64,000 bases of DNA from Epiperipatus broadwayi. Its lineage: Eukaryota > Onychophora > Udeonychophora > Euonychophora > Peripatidae. This document shows positions 25,020 to 37,119 of the stretch, piece after piece. Both the position numbers and the translations under genes were made by a program. The notes beneath the pieces were generated by a model that worked only from the letters and a program-made list of their open reading frames with translations, was not told the DNA's origin and ran no database searches. The stretch's first letter is position 1. The number at the start of each line of letters is the position of its first letter. The stretch is taken from positions 1,056,001 through 1,120,000 of the forward strand of contig JAQFVV010000152.1 of the NCBI GenBank assembly GCA_028023455.1. Direction: 5' to 3'.

Positions 25020-26525
25020 TTCCATTACCCACCCTAAGCTTTCCAATAATCTGCTCCATCCCATTTCCACAACATAACAAACTCTTCTTACAACAGTGCC
25101 ACCCAGTGAAATAACAGCTTGTGTAAACATGTGAAGTGTTTATCATGTCAGAATTGCTACTATTAATTAAGGTTTATATATTTAGATTTTATATTATGTT
25201 TATAGAAATAAATCCAAAGGTATAGTTACATTATAGCATTTCTAAGACTGACTTTAGTTATCACCAAAAACTTGAAAAATCATTTCTTATTTATATCTAA
25301 AATTGATTTTTATATTAAACAAGTTTTATGTTTAATAAACATAGGGAACTTTGTCTATTATTCCTAAAAAGAATGAAATGTTATTGATAAATATTAAGTA
25401 TAGCAAATTTATCTTACTTTTGTAAAAATATTTACATCATTTTAAAATCTATTGCTTACAAAGAAAGGTGAACATATCAAATAAATAACATTTTTATTAT
25501 TTGTAATTTTACTAATGTAAATAAAAATTTGAATTTATTTAATTTGTCTTGTTTTTTTTTTTTAAGAATAAAGATTATATTACTTATTAATTTATTGCAC
25601 ATTCTAAAGAAATAAATTGCTAACACATATATATTTATTTCATTTGAAGCTCTGAGAATATTATTCTCTAAGAGACGGTGGAGTTTTAGAGAAAAAGGAC
25701 AATAATATTGTTACATTCACTGTAACAATACACACACACTCATACACATTAGGTCACTATAATGAAGTAAAAGTAATTATCAGTTTCAAACTACATTTAA
25801 ACATCTGCATTATAATAAAAGTTTCCACAGAATATTTAAATTTATTGAGCAGAATGTTACAGAAAGTATTAATAATTTATTAATATTTTAGTTAAAACAT
25901 TCATTCATATTAAATACTATGAGAATTTATTTCCCTCAAGTAAAAGACCTTTAATTCAGGATAAAGCTATATTTTATATGATGAGTATATTTTATCAGAC
26001 CAGAATTTACTTAAGGCCACTCTTGTCTTTTAAATAAATCTTGTGCTAAAGAGCTAATGAACAAAAGAAAAGCTGAATGAGCAGTGATTGCAAGGTTGAA
26101 CTTTTATAAAAATACAATCGTCACATAGGAAAGATGCCAAGACTATTTTTAGACATCTTTATAACTACTTTTGTAGCAATGTATCCCTCTTATAAACATT
26201 TGTAACAATAATAAAGTCATTACTTTAATAAAAAAGATTTGCAGAGGTCCCTACTGTCATTTTTTCAGGCGCATAGTCTTAAGGTTGTAGCCTTAATATA
26301 TATTACTTTAAGTCTACAAAAGAAAGATTTAAATGAATAATAGTTTTAATCCTCAATATGTATTTATGCTTATTTAAGTGAAAGACATTATATTATTAAC
26401 TTATGACAATACAGATAAAAGAATTTAATTATTATGACTGTTTTCTCCTCTTTTGAAAGAAAAAAATATTTTCTCAAGGTGGTAGTAATGTAAAAATCAA
26501 CTTGCATTAAACTGTTTAAGATTTA
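25020..26525. other. No recognisable feature
   Basis: AT-rich DNA with a short (CA)n-like patch near 25730; no supportable gene. Confidence 0.45.
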
Positions 26526-26530
26526 AAATA

Positions 26531-28154
26531 CACCTTTACCCCGCTTAGTGATTGTCTACTTAGCGATATTTCACAATAGCGATCATCATCAATTTGTACC
26601 CACTACTTTGATGTACAATCGATTATTCGCTATAACAATCGGGAAAAATTAAAAAAAAAAAATTTTGGCCGCCATCTCGAATTTTGCGTCACTGATGACA
26701 TCAGAGATAGCTATATTATACCCAAAAGCAAAAAATATATTATTGTAATATGTATACAGGTAATGACTTTGCTGTAATTGTATACACATACAATATTTTA
26801 TTCATAAAACCCTTAAAATATCTATAATTACTTTATCTATAATACTGTATACATCATATATAATAAATAACACAGCAAATTCATCCACTTTTTCTATTAA
26901 AATACGTATATATGTTCTACAATAATATCAACAAATTAAAAATCCTTCTCCTTTTTCTTTTCAAAAACATTTTTTTATCTCAATGCTGAACATATACAGT
27001 ATATATTTATATAATACAAAAACTCCAACGTTTCAACATTGATTTGTAATTAAATAATGTAAAAGAAAGAGTAATAAAATATAGCAGTGGGAGAGAGATA
27101 TCCTTGAAAATGACTGTATGAAGATAAACAGTTGAAATGGAGTTTTGTATTATATAAATACTGTATATACAGTATATATATATGTTCAGTATTGAGATAA
27201 GAAAATAAGGTTTTTGAAAAGAAAAAGGAGAATTTTTAATTTGTTGATAATACTGTATACAAATACTCCAATATATAAATACAGTACAAGACAAATAAAA
27301 TACCATTATCACAAACTTTCAGGAAAACACTAAATATGAATATTAAACTGCGTGTGTGTGTTTCTTAAATACGATATATTATTTTTAGAACACCTGGATA
27401 ATTATGTAAAAATAGTTATTGATTTTGTAACTTTGTTAATAAACATGTTGTTTACACTTAAGATGTTTCAAATCAGAAGAAAAACAACATTTTAAAACGA
27501 TGTCGAATTAGAAAAGTTTTAAAAAAAACATTGCATTTAATTAAAAATCTTTCTACTCAAATGGGAGGGGGGAGCATTATTGCATTACTAAAAATATACA
27601 GTAAGAAAAATAAACCTACCTGTATGTTTTAGAAAATTAGAAGTTAGATTTTTTACTTTGAAAATAAGTTGATTTTTTTCTATATGTTCAATTAAATAAT
27701 TAATAATTAAACATCATTTTTTAATTTGAATAATTTCACATAGTAATAAAATAAATGTATAGTAGTAATATATACTGTAATACAATTTTTTAAAAAAAGC
27801 ACTTCAGTATAGATTTTTTTTTCATTATGATGAAAAACTTCCGCGGAAGAATATAAAAACTTTTAAATTCAAATTTAGTTTCATTGCTGTTCTGTACTTT
27901 TTAAAGTAAAAATATGCATTTTTTCCCTAGTGATATAAAACTTTTCTTTTTAGATACCGTATTTAGTCATCATTGTCATGAAAAAATCAAGAAAATCTTT
28001 GAGCTTGGAAATCAATGTGGATATTTTGCATCACTGGAACCGACCAATTTTTTTCCCATAAATCCCCATTATAATTACATATTTTGTCTACAATATTCTT
28101 GCTTAATGATGAGTTTTGGAGGACCAATTGCCATCGCTAAGTGAGGTAAAGATG
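26531..28154. mobile_element. 1.6-kb pogo/Tigger-like non-autonomous transposon (TA-flanked)
   Basis: Terminal inverted repeats are at 26531-26552 (CACCTTTACCCCGCTTAG..) and 28133-28154 (reverse complement CATCTTTACCTCACTTAG..). They differ at 4 of 22 positions, all transitions, and a TA dinucleotide sits immediately outside each end (26529-26530, 28155-28156). More of the subterminal sequence pairs loosely (agcgat and ggaccaattgccatcgct). TA target and TIR style fit the Tc1/mariner-pogo group. The 76-codon frame at 27914-28144 runs into the right TIR and is not considered a gene. It contains a large inner hairpin (26925-27245). Confidence 0.85.
26925..27245. repeat. Inner inverted repeat of the pogo-like element
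   Basis: Arms of about 100 bp: 26930-27030 pairs with the reverse complement of 27140-27242. Blocks include caaattaaaaat, cttctcctttttcttttcaa, tctcaat.ctgaacatata and atataatacaaaaact. It accounts for the 101-codon minus-strand frame at 27007-27312, which spans the arm and has no motif. Confidence 0.8.
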
Positions 28155-28174
28155 TAAGGCATTCTTTATACACC

Positions 28175-28548
28175 TGTAACTTAATTATAAATATAGGGGA
28201 TTTAAACACAATCTATCAAACACTCTTCAACTATCATCAGATTTTCAATAGAATGGATGGCTGAAAAGTTGGAGGTTGGAGTAGATTGAAGCCTTTCCAT
28301 TAAGGCATGAAGATTTGCTTTCTTAATATAAACTGAGTACTGAGTATATATATATATATGGGAGATGATAATCTAGACCAACTGATGAGTGTTGGTTTAG
28401 CATGAAATACTTATACTGTTGATTATTTATCTTTGCTACATGTCTGTGGTCATGTGGATCACTAGTATGAGAATGTGGATAGTTGAAGGGTGCTTGAAAA
28501 TCTGTGTTCAAATCCCTTATATTTGCAATTAAACCGTTGAATAAATAT
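28175..28548 (-). repeat. Repeat family R2, complete copy with TIRs
   Basis: On the minus strand this matches 24040-24370, including ccaacactcatcagttggtc and ggcttcaatctactccaacc. Both ends carry the same roughly 60-bp inverted repeat (taaatataggggatttaaac at 28190 and its partner near 28525), which identifies the family as TIR-bearing. The element lies 20 bp beyond the pogo-like transposon. Confidence 0.75.
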
Positions 28549-28559
28549 TATGAGGAATT

Positions 28560-29825
28560 CAAAATTGTTCACGTTTATAAAAATAAAAAATAAAATATTC
28601 CTGGAAAAATAATTTTATTTGAATTGACTTTAAATGAATTTTGCTTGCAATAATATTTTAAAAAAATATATAAAAACCCTGTGAACTCTTTTTTCTCTCT
28701 ACCATGGAGACACCTATCATTATCAATGCAACATTTAAAATAAATATTTTTCTCTTGCTGAATATTTTTAGAATTTTGAATAAATATAATTTTAAAAAGA
28801 ATTCTCCTACAAAACATATATTTATTACAACTAATTAAGATAATATTTATGATCAATTAATTTGGAAATCTACATTCAAATATTAAATAATATTTATTGT
28901 AACTTAATAAATATTTATTATAAAACTCATGGTTTTGTCCATGAATGATCATAAATATATCTTATTACTTGCTAGCATAATTGTCTGAATTTTTATTGAT
29001 ATCCCAGAAATACTTTCCTGATTTCTTAGTTATATTCTACATTTTGATATTATAATTATATTGCATATTATAATGGATATATTTGCCATCCACAAGTCTT
29101 TGTTGCCAAACACTCCTATTCATGATCCAATTTAATAGTGAATAATTAAAGCAGACTGAAGAAACTAGAAGGACATTTATTTATTCAATTGTTCATTTTA
29201 AATAATAAAAGGCTGAATTTTACTTGTATTTATAATTTTTGCTCATCATGTTTTATTTCAAGTGCATATTATTTTACATTATATATGCTATATTTTGAAT
29301 TGAAGTTCTTAGAATAGCAAACTTTTGCATAGGAATCATTTATTTATCAAGATATATTTGTATGCATAATAAGTAGATGCATGTTTCTGTTATTTATTTT
29401 ATGCTTATTTATTGCCTAATTTTATTCATGTTATATTTGGCATTAATTATTATTTATCATCTTTCATATCTGTCAACTATAGTATTTTAGTTTAGAGATA
29501 GTAGTTTAGTCTATTTTAGGAATGCTTATTTATGCAAGTGTATATAGAGATAGTAGTATTGGTCTTTCTCTTATATGTATTGTTCTACTAGTATACCGAT
29601 ATGCATATATTTTGGAGATAGTAGCTTAGTCTCTATTTTAAGGCAATCCTTATTTATTATTTGATTCCAGATGTGCAATCTCATTATCTATTTTTATGAG
29701 TTATGCCATCATTCTTTTACTTTGTTTTACTCAGTTATTTATAGATGGATTTTGCTTGTTGTTAATGATGTAGTAAAGCATATGATTATTTACAAAATTT
29801 TACTAGAAGTATCCTGAATTTTAAG
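28560..29825. other. AT-rich DNA with a degenerate tandem motif
   Basis: Between 29480 and 29650 the phrase gagatagtag.tt.gtct recurs three times at roughly 60-75 bp spacing. Elsewhere nothing is recognisable; the 93-codon minus frame at 28575-28856 has no motif. Confidence 0.5.
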
Positions 29826-29834
29826 GGTAACACC

Positions 29835-30060
29835 CTACCAAACTGAGCCATTCTGCAGTTGGTTAGAGCATTACCTTAAAATTTAATACTCAAGAATCTA
29901 GGGACCCAAGTTTGAATTCCATGCTAGAACTGTCACTGGTCAGCCAGCAACACCTGGAGAAGAAGGGAGAATAATACCTCTTGAAACATTGTGCATATAT
30001 TAACCTGTTGATGTGTTATTACTAACAGTTGAATGCATTTGAAATATTTAAATAAAAGTT
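29835..30060 (+). mobile_element. tRNA-derived SINE, second family
   Basis: An A-box-like segment (gcagttggttagagcatta) is followed about 35 bp later by a B-box-like segment (aagtttgaattccat). Spacing and order are as in a tRNA promoter. A non-tRNA body (ctgtcactggtcagccagca, then gaagaagggagaat) and an AT-rich end follow. The head differs from the gatgctatgaca SINE family. No target-site duplication was identified, and the 3' limit is uncertain. Confidence 0.6.
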
Positions 30061-31335
30061 AATTTTTTCTAGACATTCAATACACATATTAGATGATGGA
30101 AATAGTCCAATATAAAAATACAACTAAAACACCATCATCACACACAGTTACTTTACTTAATCAAGTAACAAGAAAAATAATCAATTAAGCATATACATTA
30201 TTTCAATTAATAATAATTATTTGGCAATAATTAATCTTTTCAGAAGCTTTAACTTTCAAAATAATATTCAATATGCTTATGAAAACTTCAGATATTTTGA
30301 ATCAAACAATAATTTAAGTCTACCTAAATAGTTTTCAAGTTTAAGAATTGATGTATTGGAATTACTCCCACCATATATTTCATTTATTTATTTTTAATAG
30401 TCATTAGTAACTATCTTCTAATTACCAATGACAATTTAATTGACTGTCTCTATTGTTATCAAGATTTGGCAAAATCAAAATTATTTAAATTTTATATTTA
30501 AACAACCTTCATTAAAGTTGTTTATGCGTAATGCTAAATAGAATTCATAGTAGTATTAACCATACACTCACAGAAGGCTTATATTGAAACAGTAAGATTT
30601 GCTTTACAAATCTTTGTTTCACCTTCTCTCACTTTTTTCCTATCCTCATACCCTAGTTTAAACCCCAGTTTATCATAGTGTGTATGTACTGCCACTTATA
30701 TGCCAAAATTCTGCCTAAATTAGATCATGAATGTATAAAAGCTTGTGATGTATATAATTTCAAAACCCTAACATTAATAAATTATAAATTATGAGTATGC
30801 ACTATATTGGTCAAAACATGCCATCTAACATGAGCTGCAACTCAATGAAACATATTTCAAACCTAGTCAAGCCTGAGATTTAGGTCAGGGACCAACCTGG
30901 ACCCAAACCCATTCCAAAGCCCCAGATCAGACATCTAATGAACAACATATAATGATGGCACATGAGAATTCATTTTAAATCTGGCCCACTAGCATGAGTG
31001 AAGAAGACAATGAGACATCTATTAATTATGACTTAACTAAAATATATATACACATGGCTGTACATTTGGAAGTGGGGAAAAAAATTCAAACTATTTAAAC
31101 AAGTTAGACAATAAAAAAATATAGACAAATTATTATACATTATGACTTAAATATATACATTTATATGTGTGTGAATGAGCAAGCAGTCTACCATGCAGTA
31201 GATAATTACATATTGTCATTCATGCTATTACTTCTTATATGCTCTTTTATTAATTAAATGACATATACTATACATTAACACACATCTTTGGTGGGTTCAG
31301 TATTATGATACCAATCAATTATAAAAAGAATTTAC
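30061..31335. other. No recognisable feature
   Basis: AT-rich DNA. The patch at 30830-31000 is richer in GC (phrases such as ccaacctggacccaaaccca), but no frame or known repeat was recognised. Confidence 0.4.
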
Positions 31336-31339
31336 ATAA

Positions 31340-31405
31340 AATTGCTATTAATGCTTTGATTTATGGTTCTGAAACATGGTAACTAACATATGATTTTGGA
31401 GAGCA
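31340..31405 (+). pseudogene. Tiny LINE reverse-transcriptase fragment
   Basis: The plus-strand translation around 31342-31395 reads AINALIYGSETW then a stop then LTYDF. 'YGSETW.L' is the conserved motif just after the RT thumb in RTE/CR1-like LINEs. Very short; flanking sequence is unrecognisable. Confidence 0.5.
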
Positions 31406-32080
31406 TTCTGGGATTCATTACAGATATAATATAAGCTGTTTTCATGCCCTTACAGTCCTGAAAATAAGTAAAACACATTTGAAAATTACATTTAATTTTA
31501 TGACAAAATGTTTATTGACAAAGAAACATTTCAAAGACAGAATGCTTGATTTTCCCCAAGGCAGATACTCTTAAATACTGAAATACTAAATTACAACAGC
31601 AGGATGTATAAGACTGAAATAGCATTATTAATAAAAGTAGTGATACTCGGCATATATATATATATATTATAAGTGATGGCTTATAACTGGCCTTTCACAC
31701 CTGTCTCAATTTCTTTTACAATATTTAAATTTAGATCAAGTAGTAGGCAAATAAAATATCATATAATTGCTTATACAAATGTAGTATATCCATATATAAA
31801 CATACAGATAAACTAATGTGTTTGAGAAAGTAATTCTTTTTTTATCTATTGTGAGACAGCAAACAAATTTGCTATATACATGAAGTCTGTATGCATATAA
31901 ACATATATGTAAACAAGTGTGTTTGTCTATTGGTAGAAATTAATTGTTTTTTCTTTTATTCATTTAATTTCATTAACTAAAAATACTAATTGATTGACTT
32001 ATAGAATGGACATAATTAAAGATTAAAATTTATATGAGGTCAAAATTGTTGTTAAATGATTGAGTTTGGAGTAGTGAAAA
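31406..32080. other. No recognisable feature
   Basis: AT-rich DNA with a (TA)n tract near 31652-31668; no supportable gene. Confidence 0.45.
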
Positions 32081-32083
32081 TTA

Positions 32084-32160
<77 letters not shown>

Positions 32161-32185
32161 TAATAATAATAATAATAATAATAAT
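32084..32185. repeat. (AAT)n microsatellite
   Basis: About 34 trinucleotide units, with a single interruption (aataacaat) near 32155. Confidence 0.98.
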
Positions 32186-32356
32186 GTTTATAATTCTATT
32201 TTTTTATTAAGTTGTAACAATAGGTTTTTTAGCAAGCACACAACAATCTAGCAGCATTTCTCTTGACTGGAAAAATCTACAATTGAACCGACAGCAGAGT
32301 AGCATTCTTGACTAAAAAAAAAATTCAATCTAAGCTCAATAGCTTATATAGTCCTA

Positions 32357-32585
32357 TAGTCATATGGTGGCTGCTGGAGGGTTGCATTACATCTTAAGAT
32401 CTAGGTGCAATGCTCTCAGATCCAAAGCTCCTCACTGACAAAGCCCACAAACCAGAAACAAGTCTGGTGATATTGAATGAGTAGGCATTAAATGGGGGTT
32501 TTATGCACAAGTTTTCTGGCATCCATTGATTAATCTGGTTGGCTCTGAGAGGCACTATTGTATGGAGAGTTTTACCTGTTTTAAT
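32357..32585 (+). repeat. Dispersed repeat family R1, copy 2
   Basis: Starts tggctgctggagggttgcat and ends tggagagttttacctgtttt. It is highly similar to the copy 460 bp downstream; the two form a tandem pair. A short inverted repeat flanks the spacer (ttcaatctaagctcaa at 32326 against ttgagcttagattgaa at 32747). Confidence 0.85.
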
Positions 32586-32812
32586 AACAGTTATGTGCTA
32601 GATTAAAAAATAGTGATCATGTGATATTTAGTGGTTTAACATCAATCTTGCCTAATAGGATAGTGGTAGCTATGGTTGTTAAAGAGCCAAAGACACCAAA
32701 ATTTATGGGTAATGAACTCGGTTCAGACCCATATTACTATATAAGTTCTTGAGCTTAGATTGAAAATATTATTTTCAGTTTTATTCTTATAGTTTTGTAG
32801 TTAAGTAGAGAT

Positions 32813-33035
32813 AAAAGATGGCTGCTGGAGGTTGCATTAGATCCTAAGATCTAGGTGCAGTGCTCTCACATCCAAAGCTCCTCACTGATAAAGGTCACAT
32901 GCCAGAAACTAATCTGGGGATATTGGTTGAATAGGCACTAGATAGGAATTTTGTGCACAAGCTTTCTGGCATCCATTGATTACTGAGGTTGGCACTGAGT
33001 GGCATTACTGTATGGAGAGTTTTGCCTGTTTTAAT
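32813..33035 (+). repeat. Dispersed repeat family R1, copy 3
   Basis: Starts agatggctgctggaggttgc and ends tggagagttttgcctgtttt. Closest relative is 32357-32585. Confidence 0.85.
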
Positions 33036-33039
33036 AAAA

Positions 33040-36000
33040 ATAAAAAGAATCGGTTAATTGAATTTGCTGCCAAATTATTAAAAATATTTTTTTAGGATAG
33101 AATCATAAATTCTTTGCTTTTGGACTATATATAGCTTAAGAAATAGTTTGATTTCTTTATAAAAATATTTCATGCAGAAAATTAATTATGGAGTTTTCCT
33201 TTTTTTTTGTCTATTAAAGAAAAAATAATTTGATATTATAAATTGTTGTATTTTTTATTTTGTATTTTAAATTAATAAAATAAATTTTTATTATAGAATT
33301 GAGAGATATTTTTATTTATGTATCATATATAAAAATGAAAAATATATAAGCATTACACATATTTAAATAGTATTCACAATTTAATCTGAATTTATTAATA
33401 ATGCAATTTTTTATTAATGTATATGCTATGTTGTCTGAATAAAAATATTAAAAAACAAGGTTGAATTCATGCAATTGGGATTTCCAATAGTGTATATATA
33501 TATATATTGTGACCTTCTGGTTTGGCACCAGAACTATTAATTGGAATTGTGTAATGCTATATCAGTAACATCTGATATTATCTTATTTTAAAAAAATGAA
33601 ATAACATGAAATTTTTAAAATTTTTTATTTATGGCTTAAAACTGTGATTAGAAGTACTTGTAGATGTAATTTAGAAATTATTAAATGTTTAGTATCTTAC
33701 TTTAAAGTATAATTAAGGATAGGATAGGGGGTGTGGCTTGTCACAAAAATAGTCAGTATAGTTTGAGTTAATGCTAATTTGTTTCATTTGTTCACAAAGC
33801 AGTATTAAGACTTGTTTGAATGATTCTCTAGTTCACGTGCTTCTAGTATTTTTAATTTCTGGTATAAACAGTGAAATATGTTTCACTCTTCGTTAAAATA
33901 GTCATTTGGTCATATGAGTTTAGTGTCTGTAGCACATTATTTGTAAATTTTCATAAATGTCAGTATCATTATTCAACTTCATTTTTCATTCATATGCTTC
34001 ATTAAACCATTAAATATCATATCTCATATCCAAATATTTAATTTCATAACTAATAGTGTTAAAAACCAGCTTAATTACATTTTAAGTAAATTAATGGATT
34101 ATTGGACTGGTGAATTGGTAAACAACAAATGTACTATAAAATATTTTATTTGTTAAAGTAATTACCATTAATTTTATTCTGTTACTTCAAAAATACCGAA
34201 TATTTAATTCTTAGTTCAATTTACTATTTAATATTTTTTTATTTATTTAAAAGACAAAATATTTTCCCCCACTTTTTTTCTTTTTCAAGAGAAGAAAGTT
34301 TCTTGCATAAAAATCTCATTAAAAAGTTCAGTGCAATGGGAGGGGTAAGTCTCTGTCTGGTGACCTTTGAGCTTTCAAATAACCTTGGTCTATTGGAAGA
34401 GTAAATCTGTAAAAGGGTTAATTCCAATTCTAGAAAAGACTGCTGACAAATTTCCTACTACTGATTCATCTTCAAGTTTATTTTTATTAACAAAGTTTAA
34501 TAGTATAATTTTGTTTATTATAAGCCAATTTTTCCAAAGTTCAAGTAGAAAGTATAAAAAGTATTATTGGTTCCTAAACATGACAGAGTGAACAACCCTA
34601 CAAGGTACATTAATCTTATTCTTAAGCTAACTATTTAGATTCTCCAACCATTGTTTAAAATGCATATGTCTTTACTACATATTATTTAAATTTAATTGCC
34701 AATAATAAAGAAAGAATGGAACTGTGTAATAGTATTGTAAATTTGCTTTATTTAAACTTTAAACCTAATTGGAAAAAAGAAAGAAGAATGTTTGTTTATT
34801 TTTCAAAATTATTTTTCTTAAAATTTAAGTATAGTATTAATGGAGTAACTGTATATGTTTATAATAAATGTGCAAACTCTTTATTAAATATATCAAGAAC
34901 TCTAAATAATAAATTTGTGCTAGTTATCAAAGAAGAAGGTTGAGAAGGATGCATATGAATCATTTATTTTTATTGCCATTATTAGTGGAACATTTGCCAT
35001 TTATTTGTATTTTTGCCTATTAAAAAAAAAGAGTGCATTGTTAATCTATTTTCCCAATTACTGGGAGAAATGAATTTATAAAATGGCTAAAATTAAATAT
35101 GACTTTACTTTATTAATTGCTCTCCTCATTTGCTGTGAATTTCCCTAGCTAGAATATTGCCAACGAACTAATGTAAATCTAAATAAATATTATCAGTTAA
35201 ATAATTACATATATTCATGAGTGGCTCTAAAAATATAAAATAAATGCTTGAATATATCCCATGAATGAAATATGAATTACTTTATTTGCGTCGTGATAAA
35301 AAAATGTTTATTGCTTAATTAACAAAAATTTATCCTATATGATATTACTAGTAGTTCATTAGCCTTGCTTAAAAACATTGAGTACGCTATTCTGGATCCC
35401 AAATAATGTTGTTTTCCTGCAGGAACGTTAGTTATGTATTCGTCAGTATTTATATTTGTGCTAATAATTTTTATTATTTAAGATATGACCAAGAGATTTC
35501 ATTTATAAACTATAAATAAACTTTTCATTTTACAACCAAGAAAAAAAAGAAAATAAGAACTTTTGTTGTTATTATTATTATTATTTGGTATTTAGCAGAT
35601 AGGTAGTTTAAAGGTTATTTGATTATTTTATTAAAGGCATAATATGAAGAAAATATTATGCTAGGTAATTTTTTTTATTAGTTTAGTATAAGTTTTATTG
35701 TGTGTTCTATTCTAAACATACGTGTGGTAAAAAGGGAGTCAACCATTTAATGTTAAAAGGGGTAATAGCTTTTCTAAAAAAGAAGCTCATTATATAAATT
35801 TTTATGGTATATCTTTGTGGTTTTCAATAGATTAGAAAATAATTATTTTCAATAATTATTTAACCTAGAATATAAAGCTTTATTATTTATCTAAGCCAAA
35901 CTTTTGCTTTAGAGTTGTGCTAACGTAAATGCACTATAAAAAAGATTATCTTGTCTTACCTTGCCAATAGAAATTATTGCCTTGTTTTTCAACCAACATT

Positions 36001-36335
36001 AGTATGTTATCAAGTCATAAATATTATATTATCAGATATGAAATATTTATCCATTAGTGCTTTTACAGTTAGTAATTGATAATTTTACAGTAGTTCTTTG
36101 CTTACTGGGATTGAATTGTCTGTATATTATTATGCTTGTATATGTGTGTATATTATTAAATGCAACTATAATAATGTGTAAATTGCAAGTAAAAATGATA
36201 TAAAGTCTATCAGTTTCAGAGGAAGAGAATGGGTCAATTGATGTGGAAAAATTAGAAATTTACTTAAGTATGAATTTATTGTTTTTTATTATGCTTGAAT
36301 GGAAAAGTATTTTGTGGTTATATAGAGTAATGTTA
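33040..36335. other. No recognisable feature
   Basis: AT-rich DNA with a (TA)n tract near 33494-33508. Frames of 60-75 codons at 34239-34943 lack recognisable motifs and have the composition expected of chance ORFs in AT-rich DNA. Confidence 0.4.
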
Positions 36336-36339
36336 ATGA

Positions 36340-36490
36340 TGTTTTATAGTATCTTATGGGATAGAGTAATCTCTCCCCTCTTTTGTATTTGAATATTTGA
36401 CATGGGTAGATTGCCTAGTGTATTGTATGGGATCGAGTAATCTCTCCCTTTTGTTCGTTGAAGTATTTGATAGGAGTAGATTTGCATCCT
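36340..36490 (+). repeat. Two-unit tandem repeat (about 80 bp)
   Basis: The phrases tatgggatagagtaatctct and tatgggatcgagtaatctct start successive units; both continue with ccctttttgt-like sequence and a gaatatttga/gaagtatttga..gggtaga/ggagtaga block. Confidence 0.8.
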
Positions 36491-36894
36491 CCAGTTTTGA
36501 TATTTGATATTATGAATTAGAGTATATGAAGTTAAGTATATTATCTCCCTGATTATTTGGTGATGAGATTTATTCCCACCAGTTTATTTAGTCTCAGAAG
36601 TAGACTTGGGAGTTGTTGTGTTGTTATTTATATGAGTTGAATTGTAAAATTTTTTTATCCCCATGTGCTTATTGAATGTTTTTCCATCTTATACTTATAG
36701 CCAAGGGCCAGATAATTTATTGATAATAAGAATAAAAGCAGAATTGATTTTCTTACAAAACAGCTGTAGTAAAGTTAGTGATTAAAGCTTGATTGTCCAT
36801 TGTCTTCATCTGTATTATGATTTATTACAAGTTCATAAGTAAACCGATTGGATTGATTAGTGTTAATTATTTATTTTATGAGTAAGTAAGCAAG

Positions 36895-37115
36895 CAAAGA
36901 TAAAACATAATTAATGAATAGAATTATTTATTTCTATTTTGGCAAAATAAAACATAGTTAATTAATAGAATTCTTTACTTCATTTTTTGCAAAGACAGAA
37001 TATATTTAATTAATGGAGTTATTTATTTCATTTTGCAAAATATAGTTTGATAAGAGTATATTTAATTAATGGAGCTATTTATTTCATTTTGCAAAACATA
37101 GTTTGATATTATTCT
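36895..37115 (+). repeat. Minisatellite, about four units of 50-60 bp
   Basis: The unit core is taattaat-(g/a)ga-(a/g)ttatttatttcattttgcaaaa, followed by cata or ataga. The last two units (from 36983) are nearly identical; the first two carry small indels. Confidence 0.8.
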
Positions 37116-37119
37116 TAGG

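Noticed and set aside
27007-27312. 101-codon minus-strand frame
   Set aside because: It lies across the inner inverted repeat of a MITE; AT-rich composition and no domain.
32084-32185. CRISPR-like periodic array
   Set aside because: It is a simple trinucleotide microsatellite.
34239-34943. Cluster of short frames on both strands
   Set aside because: Overlapping chance ORFs in AT-rich DNA without motifs or repeat-independent support.
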